From Pseudomonadota bacterium (GTDB taxonomy: Bacteria; Pseudomonadota; Gammaproteobacteria; Ga0077536): DNA of 64,000 nt. Under the pieces are notes generated by a model, which saw only the letters and a program-made list of their open reading frames with translations, had not been told where the DNA came from and did no database searches. The stretch spans positions 1 to 64,000 of the forward strand of contig JABISZ010000024.1 in the NCBI GenBank assembly GCA_018668255.1, given 5' to 3'. Shown here piece after piece: positions 1 to 10,324 of the stretch. Numbering within the stretch: the first letter of the stretch is position 1; each line of letters opens with the position of its first letter. The position numbers were made by a program, and so were the translations under genes.

Positions 1-573
1 AGGTCATATATTGTTCCCTAGAACGCCAATAATGATAGTTTGAAAGCCATATAGGAAGTCATGACAAATATTAGATTAAAAAGGGAAGGATTTAATTCCT
101 AATTAGATACTTAAATACAGTCGTAGCGACATTTTTTTCGATATTGGGCAGTTCAGTGTTAATTTTTACATCATTTAGACAAAAATCTCCTCACAATTAT
201 GCGGCAGACGGATATCAAGAGAAAAATACGCGTTTTTTGAAGAACGAGGTGGAGCTGTTTTCCACTTAGAGAAGGATTGCAAATTTGATGATTTAGCGCA
301 GTCTATAGATATCGATTTTTTTGAAATCTGGGTTACATGAATCGATATTGATATGAATTACAACTCTCGTCTTAACTAAAATATTTTGGATTTAGTGCAT
401 TCGACTTGTTCCAAGCATGGAAATAACGCTAATAGCGAAAGTTGTATAGAATCGAGCTTGCAGATTTATAAATCTCGTTGAGAAAAAACCACCATTCTGT
501 TAGCTTCTCTATTCTAATATAAAGTCTGCAAACAGCATGAACACAGTAATTTGGAACCCAAAGTGAATTTATA
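1..573. other. Gene-poor region upstream of pyrG
   Basis: No convincing gene is visible in this AT-rich stretch. In the frame ending at the TGA of 338-340 there is an uninterrupted run from 179 coding for about 53 residues (containing FFEERGGAVFHLEKD), but it lacks an ATG/GTG start with a ribosome binding site and is preceded by a stop at 176-178. It could be the tail of a decayed gene or chance. A weak promoter-like TATAAA (518-523) lies about 50 bp before pyrG. The ribosome binding site of pyrG is weak. Nothing else is recognised. Confidence 0.5.
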
Positions 574-2193
574 ATGACACGTTATGTCTTTGTTACCGGT
601 GGCGTTGTTTCTAGTCTTGGGAAAGGGATTGCAGCTGCATCTTTAGGGACTATTTTAGAATCAAGAGGATTGACGGTTTCAATGGTTAAGCTCGATCCGT
701 ACATTAATGTTGATCCGGGAACCATGAGTCCATTTCAGCATGGTGAGGTTTTCGTAACTGAAGATGGCGCTGAAACAGACTTAGATCTAGGCCACTATGA
801 AAGGTTTGTGCGCTGTGGGACTTCCTCTAGTAGCAGTCACACTACCGGTAAAATTTATGCCAGCGTAATACGCAAAGAGAGAAAAGGCGAGTATCTTGGG
901 GCTACTGTGCAAGTTATCCCACATATTACCGATGAGATAATTCGCTGTATTAAACAAGGCGCTGGCGATGCTGATATAGCTCTGATTGAGATAGGAGGTA
1001 CAGTAGGTGATATCGAATCACTACCTTTTTTAGAGGCAATTAGGCAAATAAGAAATGAAGTTGGACTGACCAAAAGTCTATTTATTCATCTAACGTTGGT
1101 CCCATTTATTCCTTCCGCTGGAGAAATGAAAACTAAGCCTACCCAGCACTCGGTGAAGGAACTTAGATCCATTGGGATTCAGCCGGATATTCTTTTGTGT
1201 CGTGCTGATCGTGATATTCCTGAGGTGGAACGTCAAAAAATTGCTTTGTTCACTAACGTTGAGAAACGAGCGGTTATTACCGCCAGAGACGCGGAAACTA
1301 TATATAAAATACCCTTGTTATTAAATGCGGAGGGTTTAGACGATATAGTGATGGAAAAATTTGGGCTAGATGTTGGTCCAGCTGATTTAACTCAATGGGC
1401 TGATGTTGTAAACGCGCTTGAGAACCCTATACAGGAAGTGAATATTGCCATGGTGGGTAAGTATGTTGACCTAACGGAGTCTTACAAATCGCTTTCTGAG
1501 GCACTAATTCACGCCGGCATACACACAAGAACCAAGGTCAACATTAAATATATCGATTCTGAGCAAGTAGAGTTAGAAGGTATTAGATTGTTGGAGTCAG
1601 TCGATGCTATTTTGGTTCCTGGTGGCTTTGGTGACAGAGGGATAGAAGGAAAGATTATGGCGGCAGGCTATGCTCGTAAAACATCTACTCCTTATTTTGG
1701 AATCTGCCTCGGTATGCAGGCAGCTGTAATTGAGTTCGCTCGAAATGTAGCTAATTTAGACGGGGCACACAGCACTGAATTTGATCAAAATACACCCAAA
1801 CCAGTTATCGCATTAATTACTGAGTGGACTACTGAAGAAGGGAAACAAGAGCATCGCTCTGAAGATAGCGAGATCGGTGGGACGATGAGACTGGGAGGAC
1901 AATCGTGTCAATTGGCACCTGGTAGTCTCGTGGCCAAAGCCTACGACTCCTCTATTATTGTCGAGCGTCATCGTCATCGATACGAATTTAATAACACTTA
2001 CGCGGCGAAGCTTGAGGCTTCGGGTATGGAGATTGTAGGGCGCTCTGCAGACGGGCAGCTAGTTGAAATTATTGAGGTTGCTGGTCATCCATGGTTTGTC
2101 GGGTGCCAGTTTCACCCCGAGTTTACTTCTACTCCGAGAGAGGGACATCCGCTTTTCTCTAAGTTTATAAGCGCGGCAATTGATAATAAATGA
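574..2193 (+). CDS. pyrG: CTP synthase (glutamine-hydrolysing)
   Basis: CTP synthase converts UTP, ATP and glutamine to CTP, the last step of de novo pyrimidine nucleotide synthesis in the cytosol. The 539-residue length is normal for the family. The N-terminal amidoligase domain opens with [13 protein letters not shown] (P-loop region). The C-terminal class I glutaminase domain shows the nucleophile in GICLGMQ (Cys378) and the FHPEF motif (His514, Glu516) of the catalytic triad. The ATG start fits family length. Its stop overlaps the kdsA start by 4 bp (ATGA), so it heads the pyrG-kdsA-eno-ftsB-ispD-ispF run, a conserved gammaproteobacterial order. Assignment is certain. Confidence 0.98.
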   Translation: MTRYVFVTGGVVSSLGKGIAAASLGTILESRGLTVSMVKLDPYINVDPGTMSPFQHGEVFVTEDGAETDLDLGHYERFVRCGTSSSSSHTTGKIYASVIRKERKGEYLGATVQVIPHITDEIIRCIKQGAGDADIALIEIGGTVGDIESLPFLEAIRQIRNEVGLTKSLFIHLTLVPFIPSAGEMKTKPTQHSVKELRSIGIQPDILLCRADRDIPEVERQKIALFTNVEKRAVITARDAETIYKIPLLLNAEGLDDIVMEKFGLDVGPADLTQWADVVNALENPIQEVNIAMVGKYVDLTESYKSLSEALIHAGIHTRTKVNIKYIDSEQVELEGIRLLESVDAILVPGGFGDRGIEGKIMAAGYARKTSTPYFGICLGMQAAVIEFARNVANLDGAHSTEFDQNTPKPVIALITEWTTEEGKQEHRSEDSEIGGTMRLGGQSCQLAPGSLVAKAYDSSIIVERHRHRYEFNNTYAAKLEASGMEIVGRSADGQLVEIIEVAGHPWFVGCQFHPEFTSTPREGHPLFSKFISAAIDNK

Positions 2194-2996
2194 AGTTATT
2201 TGATTACGACATCGGGGCTGATTTCCCTTTTTTTCTGATCTCTGGCCCTTGTGTCATTGAAAGCGAGACACTCGTTTTAGAGACGGCAGAGACTTTAAAG
2301 GATATTACGCAAGAGTTAGGGATCCCTTTCGTTTTCAAAGCATCTTTTGATAAAGCTAATAGGACTTCCCATGAGAGTTATCGAGGGCCTGGTATCGAGA
2401 AAGGGCTGCGTATACTGGAGCGGGTGCGAGGCGAGTTGGGCTTGCGGATACTGACGGATGTTCATGAGGATACGCCGCTAGATGAAGTATGCTCTGTAGT
2501 AGATATTCTTCAGACACCTGCTTTTCTGTGTCGACAGACTAACTTTATTCAAACTGTCGCGCGGCAAGGGAAACCAGTAAATATAAAAAAAGGACAGTTC
2601 TTAGCCCCTTGGGACATGAAAAATGTAATAGAAAAGGCTTATGCAACTGGCAATCAAGAGATAATGGTTTGTGAGCGCGGGACGTCTTTTGGCTATAATT
2701 ATTTAGTATCTGATATGCGCAGTCTTGTTATCATGCGAGACACTGGATGTCCCGTGGTGTTTGATGCCACGCATTCAGTGCAGCTGCCGGGGGGCAGTGG
2801 CGCGACGTCTGGAGGACAGAGAGAATTTGTCTCCACTTTAGCTAGTGCCGCAGTCGCCTCTGGAGTGTCTGGGATTTTTATGGAAACTCATCCTGATCCC
2901 GATCAAGCTTTGAGTGATGGTCCAAATTCGCTGCCCCTATCAGAAATGAAAAAGCTATTGGAAAAACTTAAGAAGTTAGATCAGGTAGTTAAATAA
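2190..2996 (+). CDS. kdsA: 3-deoxy-8-phosphooctulonate synthase
   Basis: KdsA condenses phosphoenolpyruvate with arabinose 5-phosphate to give KDO 8-phosphate, a precursor of the lipopolysaccharide inner core, so the organism is a Gram-negative with KDO-containing LPS. The protein carries the family hallmarks [12 protein letters not shown] and the [14 protein letters not shown] segment, plus [12 protein letters not shown] near the C-terminal third. At 268 residues it is slightly shorter than the E. coli enzyme because of short termini. The start codon overlaps the pyrG stop by 4 bp, suggesting translational coupling, and eno follows 28 bp downstream. Confidence 0.97.
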   Translation: MKLFDYDIGADFPFFLISGPCVIESETLVLETAETLKDITQELGIPFVFKASFDKANRTSHESYRGPGIEKGLRILERVRGELGLRILTDVHEDTPLDEVCSVVDILQTPAFLCRQTNFIQTVARQGKPVNIKKGQFLAPWDMKNVIEKAYATGNQEIMVCERGTSFGYNYLVSDMRSLVIMRDTGCPVVFDATHSVQLPGGSGATSGGQREFVSTLASAAVASGVSGIFMETHPDPDQALSDGPNSLPLSEMKKLLEKLKKLDQVVK

Positions 2997-3024
2997 AAAC
3001 CAGCGGAGAACGGATAGTAAAGTA

Positions 3025-4311
3025 ATGTCAAAAATAAAAAACATACAAGCAATAGAAGTGATTGATTCTCGAGGTAACCCTACAGTCTATTCCGAAGTCA
3101 CGACTGAATCAGGTCATGTAGGGAAGGCTACTGTGCCCTCCGGCGCATCTACCGGTGAACGTGAGGCGGTAGAGCTGAGAGATAACGATCAAAATAGGTA
3201 TTTTGGTAAAGGAGTCCAAAATGCAATTGCTAATGTGAATGGTCCTATCAGCAAAATACTTCTGGAGAAAGATGTCTCGGATCAATATTTGATTGATATG
3301 TTGATGGTAGAACTGGATGGTACTGAAAATAAATCTAAGCTTGGAGCTAACGCAATGCTTGCGGTTTCTATGGCGGTCGCCCATGCCGCAGCTGCGGTGG
3401 AAAGTAAACCTTTGTACGAAAGTCTCCGGTCTCGCGAGGAATATATCCTGCCAGTCCCTTTAATGAATGTAATTAATGGAGGTATGCACGCCAACAACAG
3501 CATCGACTTCCAGGAGTTCATGATTTTACCAGTGGGTGCTTCAACCTTTAAAGAAGCGGTTCGCTATGGCGCTGAGGTTTTTCACTCGCTTAAAAAGATC
3601 CTAGAGGAGTCTGGCCATAGCACAGCTGTAGGAGATGAAGGAGGCTTTGCTCCTAATTTGGCTTCAAATGAGGCAGCGTTACAATTGATGGTTTCAGCGG
3701 TCGAAAAGGCTGGCTATCGCCTCGGTGAGGATATTTGTTTTGGTTTAGATGTAGCCAGTTCTGAATTCTACAAAGATGATAAGTACCATCTTGCATCTGA
3801 AGACCTGCACCTTGATTCTGTTGGTATGGCAGAACTTCTGCAGTCTTGGTGTGAAAAATATCCTATCGTAACGATCGAAGACGGGATGGACCAAAATGAT
3901 TGGGATGGGTGGAAAGTACTCACAGATAAGATAGGTAAAGAAGTTCAGTTAGTAGGTGATGATCTTTTTGTGACCGACACTGCTACCCTTGCGAAAGGGA
4001 TCAATTCTGGAGTGGCAAATTCAATTTTAATTAAAGTTAATCAGATAGGAACTTTGACCGAAACTTTCGGCGCGATTAATTTGGCCCAAGACAATAATTA
4101 TACGGCAGTCGTATCGCACCGCTCTGGAGAGACTGAGGATACCACTATTGCGGACATTGCTTGCGCCTATAGTGCGGGTCAAATCAAGACGGGTTCTATG
4201 TCGCGTTCTGATCGTATGGCTAAGTACAATCGATTATTGGTGATAGAAAATCAGCTTGGAAGTAGAGCAAGCTATCTTGGTTTAGAGACCTACCCTAATT
4301 GTCGCTTATGA
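3025..4311 (+). CDS. eno: Enolase
   Basis: Enolase interconverts 2-phosphoglycerate and phosphoenolpyruvate in glycolysis and gluconeogenesis, and in many gammaproteobacteria it also associates with RNase E. The 428-residue protein has the signature [12 protein letters not shown] at the N-terminus, the [10 protein letters not shown] loop, the metal-binding region ending VGDDLFVT, and the [16 protein letters not shown] and [13 protein letters not shown] segments near the C-terminus. It lies between kdsA and ftsB in the same operon-like run. PEP made here is also the KdsA, AroA and DAHP synthase substrate. No anomalies were seen. Confidence 0.98.
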   Translation: MSKIKNIQAIEVIDSRGNPTVYSEVTTESGHVGKATVPSGASTGEREAVELRDNDQNRYFGKGVQNAIANVNGPISKILLEKDVSDQYLIDMLMVELDGTENKSKLGANAMLAVSMAVAHAAAAVESKPLYESLRSREEYILPVPLMNVINGGMHANNSIDFQEFMILPVGASTFKEAVRYGAEVFHSLKKILEESGHSTAVGDEGGFAPNLASNEAALQLMVSAVEKAGYRLGEDICFGLDVASSEFYKDDKYHLASEDLHLDSVGMAELLQSWCEKYPIVTIEDGMDQNDWDGWKVLTDKIGKEVQLVGDDLFVTDTATLAKGINSGVANSILIKVNQIGTLTETFGAINLAQDNNYTAVVSHRSGETEDTTIADIACAYSAGQIKTGSMSRSDRMAKYNRLLVIENQLGSRASYLGLETYPNCRL

Positions 4312-4321
4312 AGGATTCCTC

Positions 4322-4597
4322 TTGCGATTATTGAGCTTACTACTTGCGGCGTTGTTTATGTATTTTCAATACGCTTTGTGGTTCGGAGATGGTGGTGCCA
4401 GGGAAGTGGCGGTTCTTCAGAATAAGATTGAATCAAGAGAAATAAAAATCACCCAAATTCAGGAGAGAAATATGTCTTTGTCTGCAGAGGTTGCAGATCT
4501 CGAAAAGGGACTAGAGGCAGTTGAAGAAAGAGCCCGAAACTTGATAGGTCTAATAAAAAAAGACGAAGTATTTTTCAGGATTAATGAAAATCACTAG
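4322..4597 (+). CDS. ftsB: Cell division protein FtsB
   Basis: FtsB is a small bitopic membrane protein of the divisome that forms the FtsQLB complex linking early division proteins to septal peptidoglycan synthesis. The 91-residue product has a single N-terminal membrane helix (LLSLLLAALFMYFQYALWF) followed by a heptad-rich coiled coil (residues about 27-75) and the conserved GLIKKDEVFFR near the end. The start is TTG at 4322, with AAGGA about 6 bp upstream; no ATG is available before the membrane helix. The position between eno and ispD is the classic gammaproteobacterial location, which supports the identification of such a short gene. Confidence 0.93.
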   Translation: MRLLSLLLAALFMYFQYALWFGDGGAREVAVLQNKIESREIKITQIQERNMSLSAEVADLEKGLEAVEERARNLIGLIKKDEVFFRINENH

Positions 4598-4665
4598 GTG
4601 GAATCTGAGGTTGCTATGAAAAGAGGTTGGCAGCATCTATTTGCAAGTTAGGCAAGGTGAAATGT

Positions 4666-5391
4666 ATGTCGAAATCAGATGATGTGTACGCTATCGTTCC
4701 TGCAGCGGGGAGTGGGAAGAGAATGGAGAGTGATGTTCCTAAGCAATATTTGAAAGTCGATGATGAATTAGTCATCGTTCGAACACTATCACGGATTTTC
4801 TCGCACCCACGGGTGACTAAGATTGTTGTGGCGTTATCGGAAGAAGACGACTTTTTTGAAAAGCATGTTCAGCCAATATCTGAAAAATATGTATCTGTTA
4901 TAGGTGGGGCTGAGAGATGCCATTCGGTTTTAGCAGGCGCTAGATATCTGAGCCAATTCGCTCATCACGAAAGCTTGGTTATGGTACATGACGCCGCTCG
5001 ACCGTGCGTACGATGCGACGATATAGCAGCCCTTGTTGAAAAGGCGAGCCAAAGTAAATGTGGCGTTGTTCTAGGTATGCCAGTAAGAGATACCCTGAAA
5101 AGCTGCGCCAATGACACAACAATCAAAAAGACGATAGACCGTTCTGGTTTGTGGCAAGCTTTAACGCCTCAGATTTTCTCCCTTGGTCTTCTTATAGAGG
5201 CTTTAGAAGCTGCAATTAAGGACGGGCACTTCGTAACAGATGAGGCTCAGGCTATGGAATATAGTGGTTATAAATGTGAAATCTTAGAGGGGCATGCTGA
5301 TAATATTAAAATTACACGACCTTCAGATCTTTTGATGGCCTCAGTCATACTAAAGACTCAGGCCGAAGAAAATAGGAAGAACCTAGCATGA
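4666..5391 (+). CDS. ispD: 2-C-methyl-D-erythritol 4-phosphate cytidylyltransferase
   Basis: IspD couples CTP to MEP, giving CDP-ME in the non-mevalonate isoprenoid pathway. The nucleotide-binding motif AIVPAAGSGKRM sits at the N-terminus. MVHDAARPCV and the TDEAQAMEY segment are also typical. The ORF track begins at a TTG (4627), but the ATG at 4666 is preferred: AAGGTGA lies about 6 bp upstream and it gives the usual N-terminus (MSKSDDVYAIVPAAG, 241 residues). The gene overlaps ispF by 4 bp (ATGA), so the two MEP-pathway enzymes are probably translationally coupled, as in many gammaproteobacteria. Confidence 0.95.
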   Translation: MSKSDDVYAIVPAAGSGKRMESDVPKQYLKVDDELVIVRTLSRIFSHPRVTKIVVALSEEDDFFEKHVQPISEKYVSVIGGAERCHSVLAGARYLSQFAHHESLVMVHDAARPCVRCDDIAALVEKASQSKCGVVLGMPVRDTLKSCANDTTIKKTIDRSGLWQALTPQIFSLGLLIEALEAAIKDGHFVTDEAQAMEYSGYKCEILEGHADNIKITRPSDLLMASVILKTQAEENRKNLA

Positions 5392-5870
5392 GAATTGGTC
5401 ATGGTTACGATGTACATCGGTTTGAGAGCGGAGATCATGTCTTTTTAGGAGGAGTGAAAATTCCTTTCACTAAGGGTTTGTTAGCTCACTCCGACGGAGA
5501 CGTTCTTTTGCACGCTATTTGTGATGCACTTCTCGGCGCCGCGGGTTTGGGGGACATAGGTCGACTGTTTCCAGACACGGAGTCAAACTTCAAAGGAGTG
5601 AGCAGTCGAGTATTACTAAAAGAGGTTGGCGCTCTTTTGGAGAAGAAAGGCTTTCGCGTCGTCAATATAGACGCTACCGTGCTGGCAGAAGCACCTAAGG
5701 TTACCCCTTATGCCGACCAAATGTGTGGAAACATAGCTTCAGATCTAAACATTGTATCTACGGCGGTTAACGTCAAGGGCACAACTACTGAAAAAATGGG
5801 TTTTCTTGGCCGAGGTGATGGAATAGCATCAGAGGCCGTATGTCTATTAGAATCCAATGGCCCTCAATAG
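5388..5870 (+). CDS. ispF: 2-C-methyl-D-erythritol 2,4-cyclodiphosphate synthase
   Basis: IspF cyclises CDP-ME 2-phosphate to ME-2,4-cyclodiphosphate with release of CMP, acting as a zinc-dependent trimer. The 160-residue protein has the metal-binding GHGYDVHRF at residues 3-11, the SDGDVLLHAICDALLGA helix, the GDIGRLFPDT motif and the C-terminal TTTEKMGFLGRGDGI loop, all standard. Its start overlaps ispD and its 3' end overlaps the convergent Smr-domain gene by 7 bp, with no room for a bidirectional terminator. Confidence 0.97.
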   Translation: MRIGHGYDVHRFESGDHVFLGGVKIPFTKGLLAHSDGDVLLHAICDALLGAAGLGDIGRLFPDTESNFKGVSSRVLLKEVGALLEKKGFRVVNIDATVLAEAPKVTPYADQMCGNIASDLNIVSTAVNVKGTTTEKMGFLGRGDGIASEAVCLLESNGPQ

Positions 5871-6400
5871 CGTAGAGCGCTTCTCAGTAGCAGGTAAACC
5901 GCCCCTGATCCGCCTTTTTCCGGAGGGGCATCAGTGAAAGCTAAAACTCTCTCATCTTGTTGCAACCAGCTTCGAACCTTTGGTTTCAGTACAGATTTTC
6001 CCTGACTGGAGTTTAATCCTTTTCCGTGAATGACTAGAATAGCGGTTATAGAATCTCTCTGAGCAGTTTGGAGAACGTCTTGTAAGACTGCACGTGCTTC
6101 GTTTATTGTCAGCCCATGTAGGTCAACCTGACATGTTATTGGATACTGATTACGCTTAAGCTTTCGCATCATCCTGTTCTGAACCCCAACTTTTTTGTAT
6201 TCGCTGATGATTACGGTTCCACATTCATCGCTCCACATTACAGGATCAGTCTTTGGGCGAGTCTCTGGAGAAAAGGTCTTAGAAGAACCCTTGTGCTTTG
6301 GGCTCTTTGGGGGGGTATAAGTGTTTTCAGATCGAATAGGCGCAACCCCGTCAATAAGCTGCGAAAATGTTACAGACTTTTGACTTGGTTTTTCTTTCAT
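5864..6400 (-). CDS. Smr-domain protein (SmrA/YdaL-like putative endonuclease)
   Basis: The C-terminal half (residues about 90-175) is an Smr domain, with the LDLHGL-type motif as VDLHGLTINEA and the HGKG motif as VIHGKGLNSSQG, followed by GGSGAVYLLL. Smr domains have nicking or RNA-cleaving activity in MutS2 and in the E. coli proteins SmrA and SmrB; SmrB acts on mRNA at collided ribosomes. The VLKPKV-WL spacing and GGSGAVY ending look closer to SmrA/YdaL, but orthology is unresolved. The N-terminal ~85 residues are polar and low in recognisable structure. It is last in the tas-purB-purL-smr run, 18 bp after purL. Confidence 0.85.
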   Translation of the reverse strand: MKEKPSQKSVTFSQLIDGVAPIRSENTYTPPKSPKHKGSSKTFSPETRPKTDPVMWSDECGTVIISEYKKVGVQNRMMRKLKRNQYPITCQVDLHGLTINEARAVLQDVLQTAQRDSITAILVIHGKGLNSSQGKSVLKPKVRSWLQQDERVLAFTDAPPEKGGSGAVYLLLRSALRY

Positions 6401-6418
6401 AAGGTAACACTCAACTCA

Positions 6419-9400
6419 TTATTGCTGAGACCATTGCTTTGCATTGTGGAAAATTTCCATCCAAATACTTTCAGTCTCTGCTTTTCTCGCAGACGTCCAT
6501 GAAAGTTGACGGTTTAGGAACACTCTTTCTGGATGTGGCATCATAATCGTAACTCGGCCATCATCGGAACAAACTCCTGCAATTCCATCTTCGGAACCGT
6601 TTGGATTCGCTGGGTAACGCGTCGCGATGTTTCCATAATTATCAACATAGCGTAAGCATGAGTTATGTCCGTTAGCTCGAGTCTTCTCGTAACTTGTCCG
6701 CCCTTCTCCGTGTGATACTACAATAGGGGCTTTGGCACCTTCTAATCCTTGTAATAGGATTGATTTAGACGATTCTATCTCAACCATAGTTAGCCTCGCC
6801 TCAAATTGAGTGGATTCGTTTTTGAGAAAAGAAGGCCAATTAGCTGCGCCCGGGATGAAATCCCTGAGTGACGAAAGCATCTGACATCCGTTACAGACTC
6901 CAAGTGTGAAAGTATTCTCTCGATTAAAGAATGACTCAAAAGAAGATTTTACCTCCAGGTTATAACGCACAGTTCCGGCCCAGCCCATGCCAGCGCCCAT
7001 TACATCCCCATAGGAAAATCCACCGCAGAAGGCTAAGCCATTTATGTTTTCAAGATCCTCTCTGCCCATAAGGATGTCAGACATGTGGATGTCTACAGCT
7101 TCAAAGCCTGCCCGAATAAAGGCAGCAGCCATCTCTGTCTGACCATTTATCCCTTGTTCTCGGAGAATTCCTATTTTGGGCTTATCCCTAGTGTGGATTA
7201 GTGGGGACCGACTCTTTGGTCCTCCATAGCCAGATATATTGAGACCTGGATCAGACTCATCTAGTATAGAAATTAACTCCTCATCTGCAGTTTTTGGGTT
7301 ATCTCGGAGTTTTTGCATTGCATGAGACGTTGCACTAAAAGAATTCAAAGTGTCGTGTAAACTGCTGGTGAGAACTTTCTGACCCTGGTGGGCGATGGTG
7401 ATTTTTTTCCCCTTCGCTATTGTTGCGATATCAGAAATATTGGCTGAAATAAGTGGGTACTGCTCAAGGAATTCTTGAAGCTCCGAGTATTTTTCTTTGT
7501 CTATTTGTATTACCGCTCCTAGTTCTTCCGAGAAAAGCGCAGCCAGCAGGTTTTCATCTTCTATATGTATATTTAGACCACAGCGACTCGAGAACGCCAT
7601 TTCGCAAAGCGTAACTATTAAGCCTCCGTCTGAGCGATCATGGTACGCCAGCAAATAGTTATTTTCGTTTAGCACTTGAATGAATTCGAAAAATTCTTTA
7701 ATGATATCTGGATTATCTAGATCTGGCGGTGGGCCGCCAAATATTCCGGCAGTCTGTTGTAAGATAGAGCCACCAAGCCTATTCTCCCCTTTACCTAGAT
7801 CTATTAAGAGTATCACGGACTCTGCATCTGTTTTTAGCTCAGGTGTTAGAGTTTTCGTCACATCACAGACAGGAGCAAAAGCCGAGATCACTAGTGAAGT
7901 CGGTGAGGTTGTTTCGTAGGATATGTCTTCTGCCTTCCATGCCGTTTTCATGGACATAGAGTCCTTGCCCACCGGGATGTTGATTCCTAAGGCTGGACAA
8001 AGCTCCATACCTACTGCCTCGACCATGGAGTAGAGTTTTGCATTCTCGCCTGAGCTGCCTTCAGACGACATCCAGTTCGCCGAAAGTGTAAGTTCAGAGA
8101 GTTGTTTGATCCTTGCAGCGCTAATGTTTGTTATAGCCTCTCCGACAGCGAGCCTTGCAGATGCGGGTCCATCTATTACAGCCACCGGTGTCCTCTCTCC
8201 CACGGCCATCGCTTCACCAACCATGTCGTCAAAACCACTCGCAGTTATCGCACAGTCTGCTACCGGTACTTGCCAAGGACCGACCATCTGGTCGCGCATG
8301 GTTAAACCACCAACTGTGCGATCTCCGATTGTGATTAGGAAACGCTTGTCCGCAACCGTCGGAAAAGATAACACTTGATGGAGAAAAATTTCTAGGTCTG
8401 CTGCACTTGTTACAGGTGTATAGTCTGCCAATTTAGACTTTACGGTAGTAGCGGTTTTGTTTATTACTGGAGTATTACCGAATAATAGCCCCATAGGGAT
8501 GTTGACCGGATAATTATCTGTTATTTCATCATGTATTATTAAGTATGGTTCTAAGGTTGCATGCCCAACAATAGCAAATGGACATCTTTCTCTATCGCAG
8601 ATGTCTTGCAGCTTCGAAATTTCAGTATCTTTTATTGCTAATACGTAACGCTCCTGAGCTTCGTTACACCAAATCTCCAATGGAGAAAGAGTTGGATCGG
8701 CAACTGGTATTTCTCTGAGACGGATCTCCCCACCTCTATGGCTATCTTGCAGAAGCTCTGGGATAGCGTTTGACAGTCCCCCAGCACCAACGTCATGAAT
8801 CATTTGAATAGGATTTTCGTCTTTCATCGAGTAGCAGACATCAATAACCTGTTGACACCGTCTTTCCATCTCGGGGTTGCCACGCTGCACAGATGCAAAA
8901 TCCAACTCGGTATCCATTGCGCCAGACTCAACTGATGATGCGGCCCCACCACCAAGTCCAATCAGCATCGCAGGTCCGCCAAGAATAACTATCTTACTAC
9001 CAATGTCTATCGTTAATTTTTCAACATCACGAGGCCTTATATTTCCAACGCCACCAGCTAACATAATGGGTTTATCGTACCCCCAGATAGAGGCACCCTC
9101 GTTTGGGAGTTCAAAAGTCCTGAAATATCCGCTGAGAGAAGGTCGACCAAATTCGTTATTAAATGCTGCTGAGCCTATAGGACCATCTCTCATGATTTCG
9201 AATGAGCTCGCTAATCTTGGATTTAGATTTCGAGCGACCTCCCAGGATTCATTTCTATTAGGTAACCTTAAGTGAGATACGGAAAATCCTGTTAGCCCTG
9301 CTTTTGGTTTTGCTCCTCGACCCGTCGCACCCTCATCACGTATTTCTCCTCCTGAGCCAGTTGCAGCTCCAGAATAAGGTGATATGGCTGTTGGGTGATT

Positions 9401-10282
9401 ATGCGTCTCTACTTTTAGAACTATGTTGGTCTGCTCAGTGATAAGTTTGTAATTCTTACTCTGTTCGTCTATCAATAGCCTTTTTGCTTTATAGCCTTGA
9501 GTTACAGCCGCGTTGTCGCGATAGGCTGATAGCACTCCGTTAGGGTTTAACTTATGCGTATTTCTTATCATATCAAACAGAGAGTAGTCTTTTGCTACGT
9601 TATCTATTTGCCAGTGAGAATTAAAAACCTTGTGTCGACAGTGTTCTGAATTTGCTTGTGCAAACATCATTAGCTCTACATCAGTAGGGTCGCGTTCTAA
9701 TCCCTGAAACGAAGACATTAAGTATTCCATTTCATTCTCTGTTAGTGCCAAGCCAAGTTCTTTGTTTGCTTTGGTCAGTTCCTTGATTCCATTTTTCATA
9801 ACTGGAATCATTCTTAGGCTTTTCCCTTTCAGTGGGTGAATAGAGGATTTTTTATTTAGAGCGTCCGTGCAACTCTCCGTCATTCTATCGTGCAACTTAT
9901 TCCGATTAGCTTTGAGTTCTTCTATCCTTGTGTCATCTGCATACCATACGACTATCCGTTCTATGTGCTCAAGGTCATCAATGCCACAGTTTTTACATAT
10001 TTCTAGCGCTTTTGTGGTCCACGGAGAGATAGTGCCGATTCTAGGGCGCACAAAAAATGCCGCGCGCTCAATGTCGGCATCGTTTATTTTCTTTTTTGAC
10101 CGAGTTAACTCTATGAGTCTGGCTTCATGTTCTTTCGAAATATTTAGCTCGTATTTGAACCGGATCAGATATAAGTATTCCGATCTCAGACTCGATACGT
10201 CATCACTACTCGTGAAAATGGCTTCTTTAATTCTTTGGAGTGAAAAATCTGAATGCGCTCGGTAGCCTTGCAGCATTAGCAT
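6419..10282 (-). CDS. purL: Phosphoribosylformylglycinamidine synthase (single-chain PurL)
   Basis: FGAM synthase performs step 4 of purine synthesis, converting FGAR, glutamine and ATP to FGAM. The 1287-residue single-chain form is the one found in gammaproteobacteria and eukaryotes, rather than the PurSQL complex. Visible features are the KVETHNHPTAISPY motif of the first AIRS-like half, the GPAMLIGLGGGAASS region, the second half with GKDSMSMKT, and a C-terminal class I glutaminase domain with GVCNGCQML (nucleophile Cys) and PHPERVF (His/Glu). The ATG at 10282 fits family length. It lies 42 bp after purB, placing two steps of purine synthesis in one transcription unit. Confidence 0.98.
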   Translation of the reverse strand: MLMLQGYRAHSDFSLQRIKEAIFTSSDDVSSLRSEYLYLIRFKYELNISKEHEARLIELTRSKKKINDADIERAAFFVRPRIGTISPWTTKALEICKNCGIDDLEHIERIVVWYADDTRIEELKANRNKLHDRMTESCTDALNKKSSIHPLKGKSLRMIPVMKNGIKELTKANKELGLALTENEMEYLMSSFQGLERDPTDVELMMFAQANSEHCRHKVFNSHWQIDNVAKDYSLFDMIRNTHKLNPNGVLSAYRDNAAVTQGYKAKRLLIDEQSKNYKLITEQTNIVLKVETHNHPTAISPYSGAATGSGGEIRDEGATGRGAKPKAGLTGFSVSHLRLPNRNESWEVARNLNPRLASSFEIMRDGPIGSAAFNNEFGRPSLSGYFRTFELPNEGASIWGYDKPIMLAGGVGNIRPRDVEKLTIDIGSKIVILGGPAMLIGLGGGAASSVESGAMDTELDFASVQRGNPEMERRCQQVIDVCYSMKDENPIQMIHDVGAGGLSNAIPELLQDSHRGGEIRLREIPVADPTLSPLEIWCNEAQERYVLAIKDTEISKLQDICDRERCPFAIVGHATLEPYLIIHDEITDNYPVNIPMGLLFGNTPVINKTATTVKSKLADYTPVTSAADLEIFLHQVLSFPTVADKRFLITIGDRTVGGLTMRDQMVGPWQVPVADCAITASGFDDMVGEAMAVGERTPVAVIDGPASARLAVGEAITNISAARIKQLSELTLSANWMSSEGSSGENAKLYSMVEAVGMELCPALGINIPVGKDSMSMKTAWKAEDISYETTSPTSLVISAFAPVCDVTKTLTPELKTDAESVILLIDLGKGENRLGGSILQQTAGIFGGPPPDLDNPDIIKEFFEFIQVLNENNYLLAYHDRSDGGLIVTLCEMAFSSRCGLNIHIEDENLLAALFSEELGAVIQIDKEKYSELQEFLEQYPLISANISDIATIAKGKKITIAHQGQKVLTSSLHDTLNSFSATSHAMQKLRDNPKTADEELISILDESDPGLNISGYGGPKSRSPLIHTRDKPKIGILREQGINGQTEMAAAFIRAGFEAVDIHMSDILMGREDLENINGLAFCGGFSYGDVMGAGMGWAGTVRYNLEVKSSFESFFNRENTFTLGVCNGCQMLSSLRDFIPGAANWPSFLKNESTQFEARLTMVEIESSKSILLQGLEGAKAPIVVSHGEGRTSYEKTRANGHNSCLRYVDNYGNIATRYPANPNGSEDGIAGVCSDDGRVTIMMPHPERVFLNRQLSWTSARKAETESIWMEIFHNAKQWSQQ

Positions 10283-10324
10283 TAAACTTGATCCTTATTA
10301 AATGTTACATTGAAAAAAGTTAAC

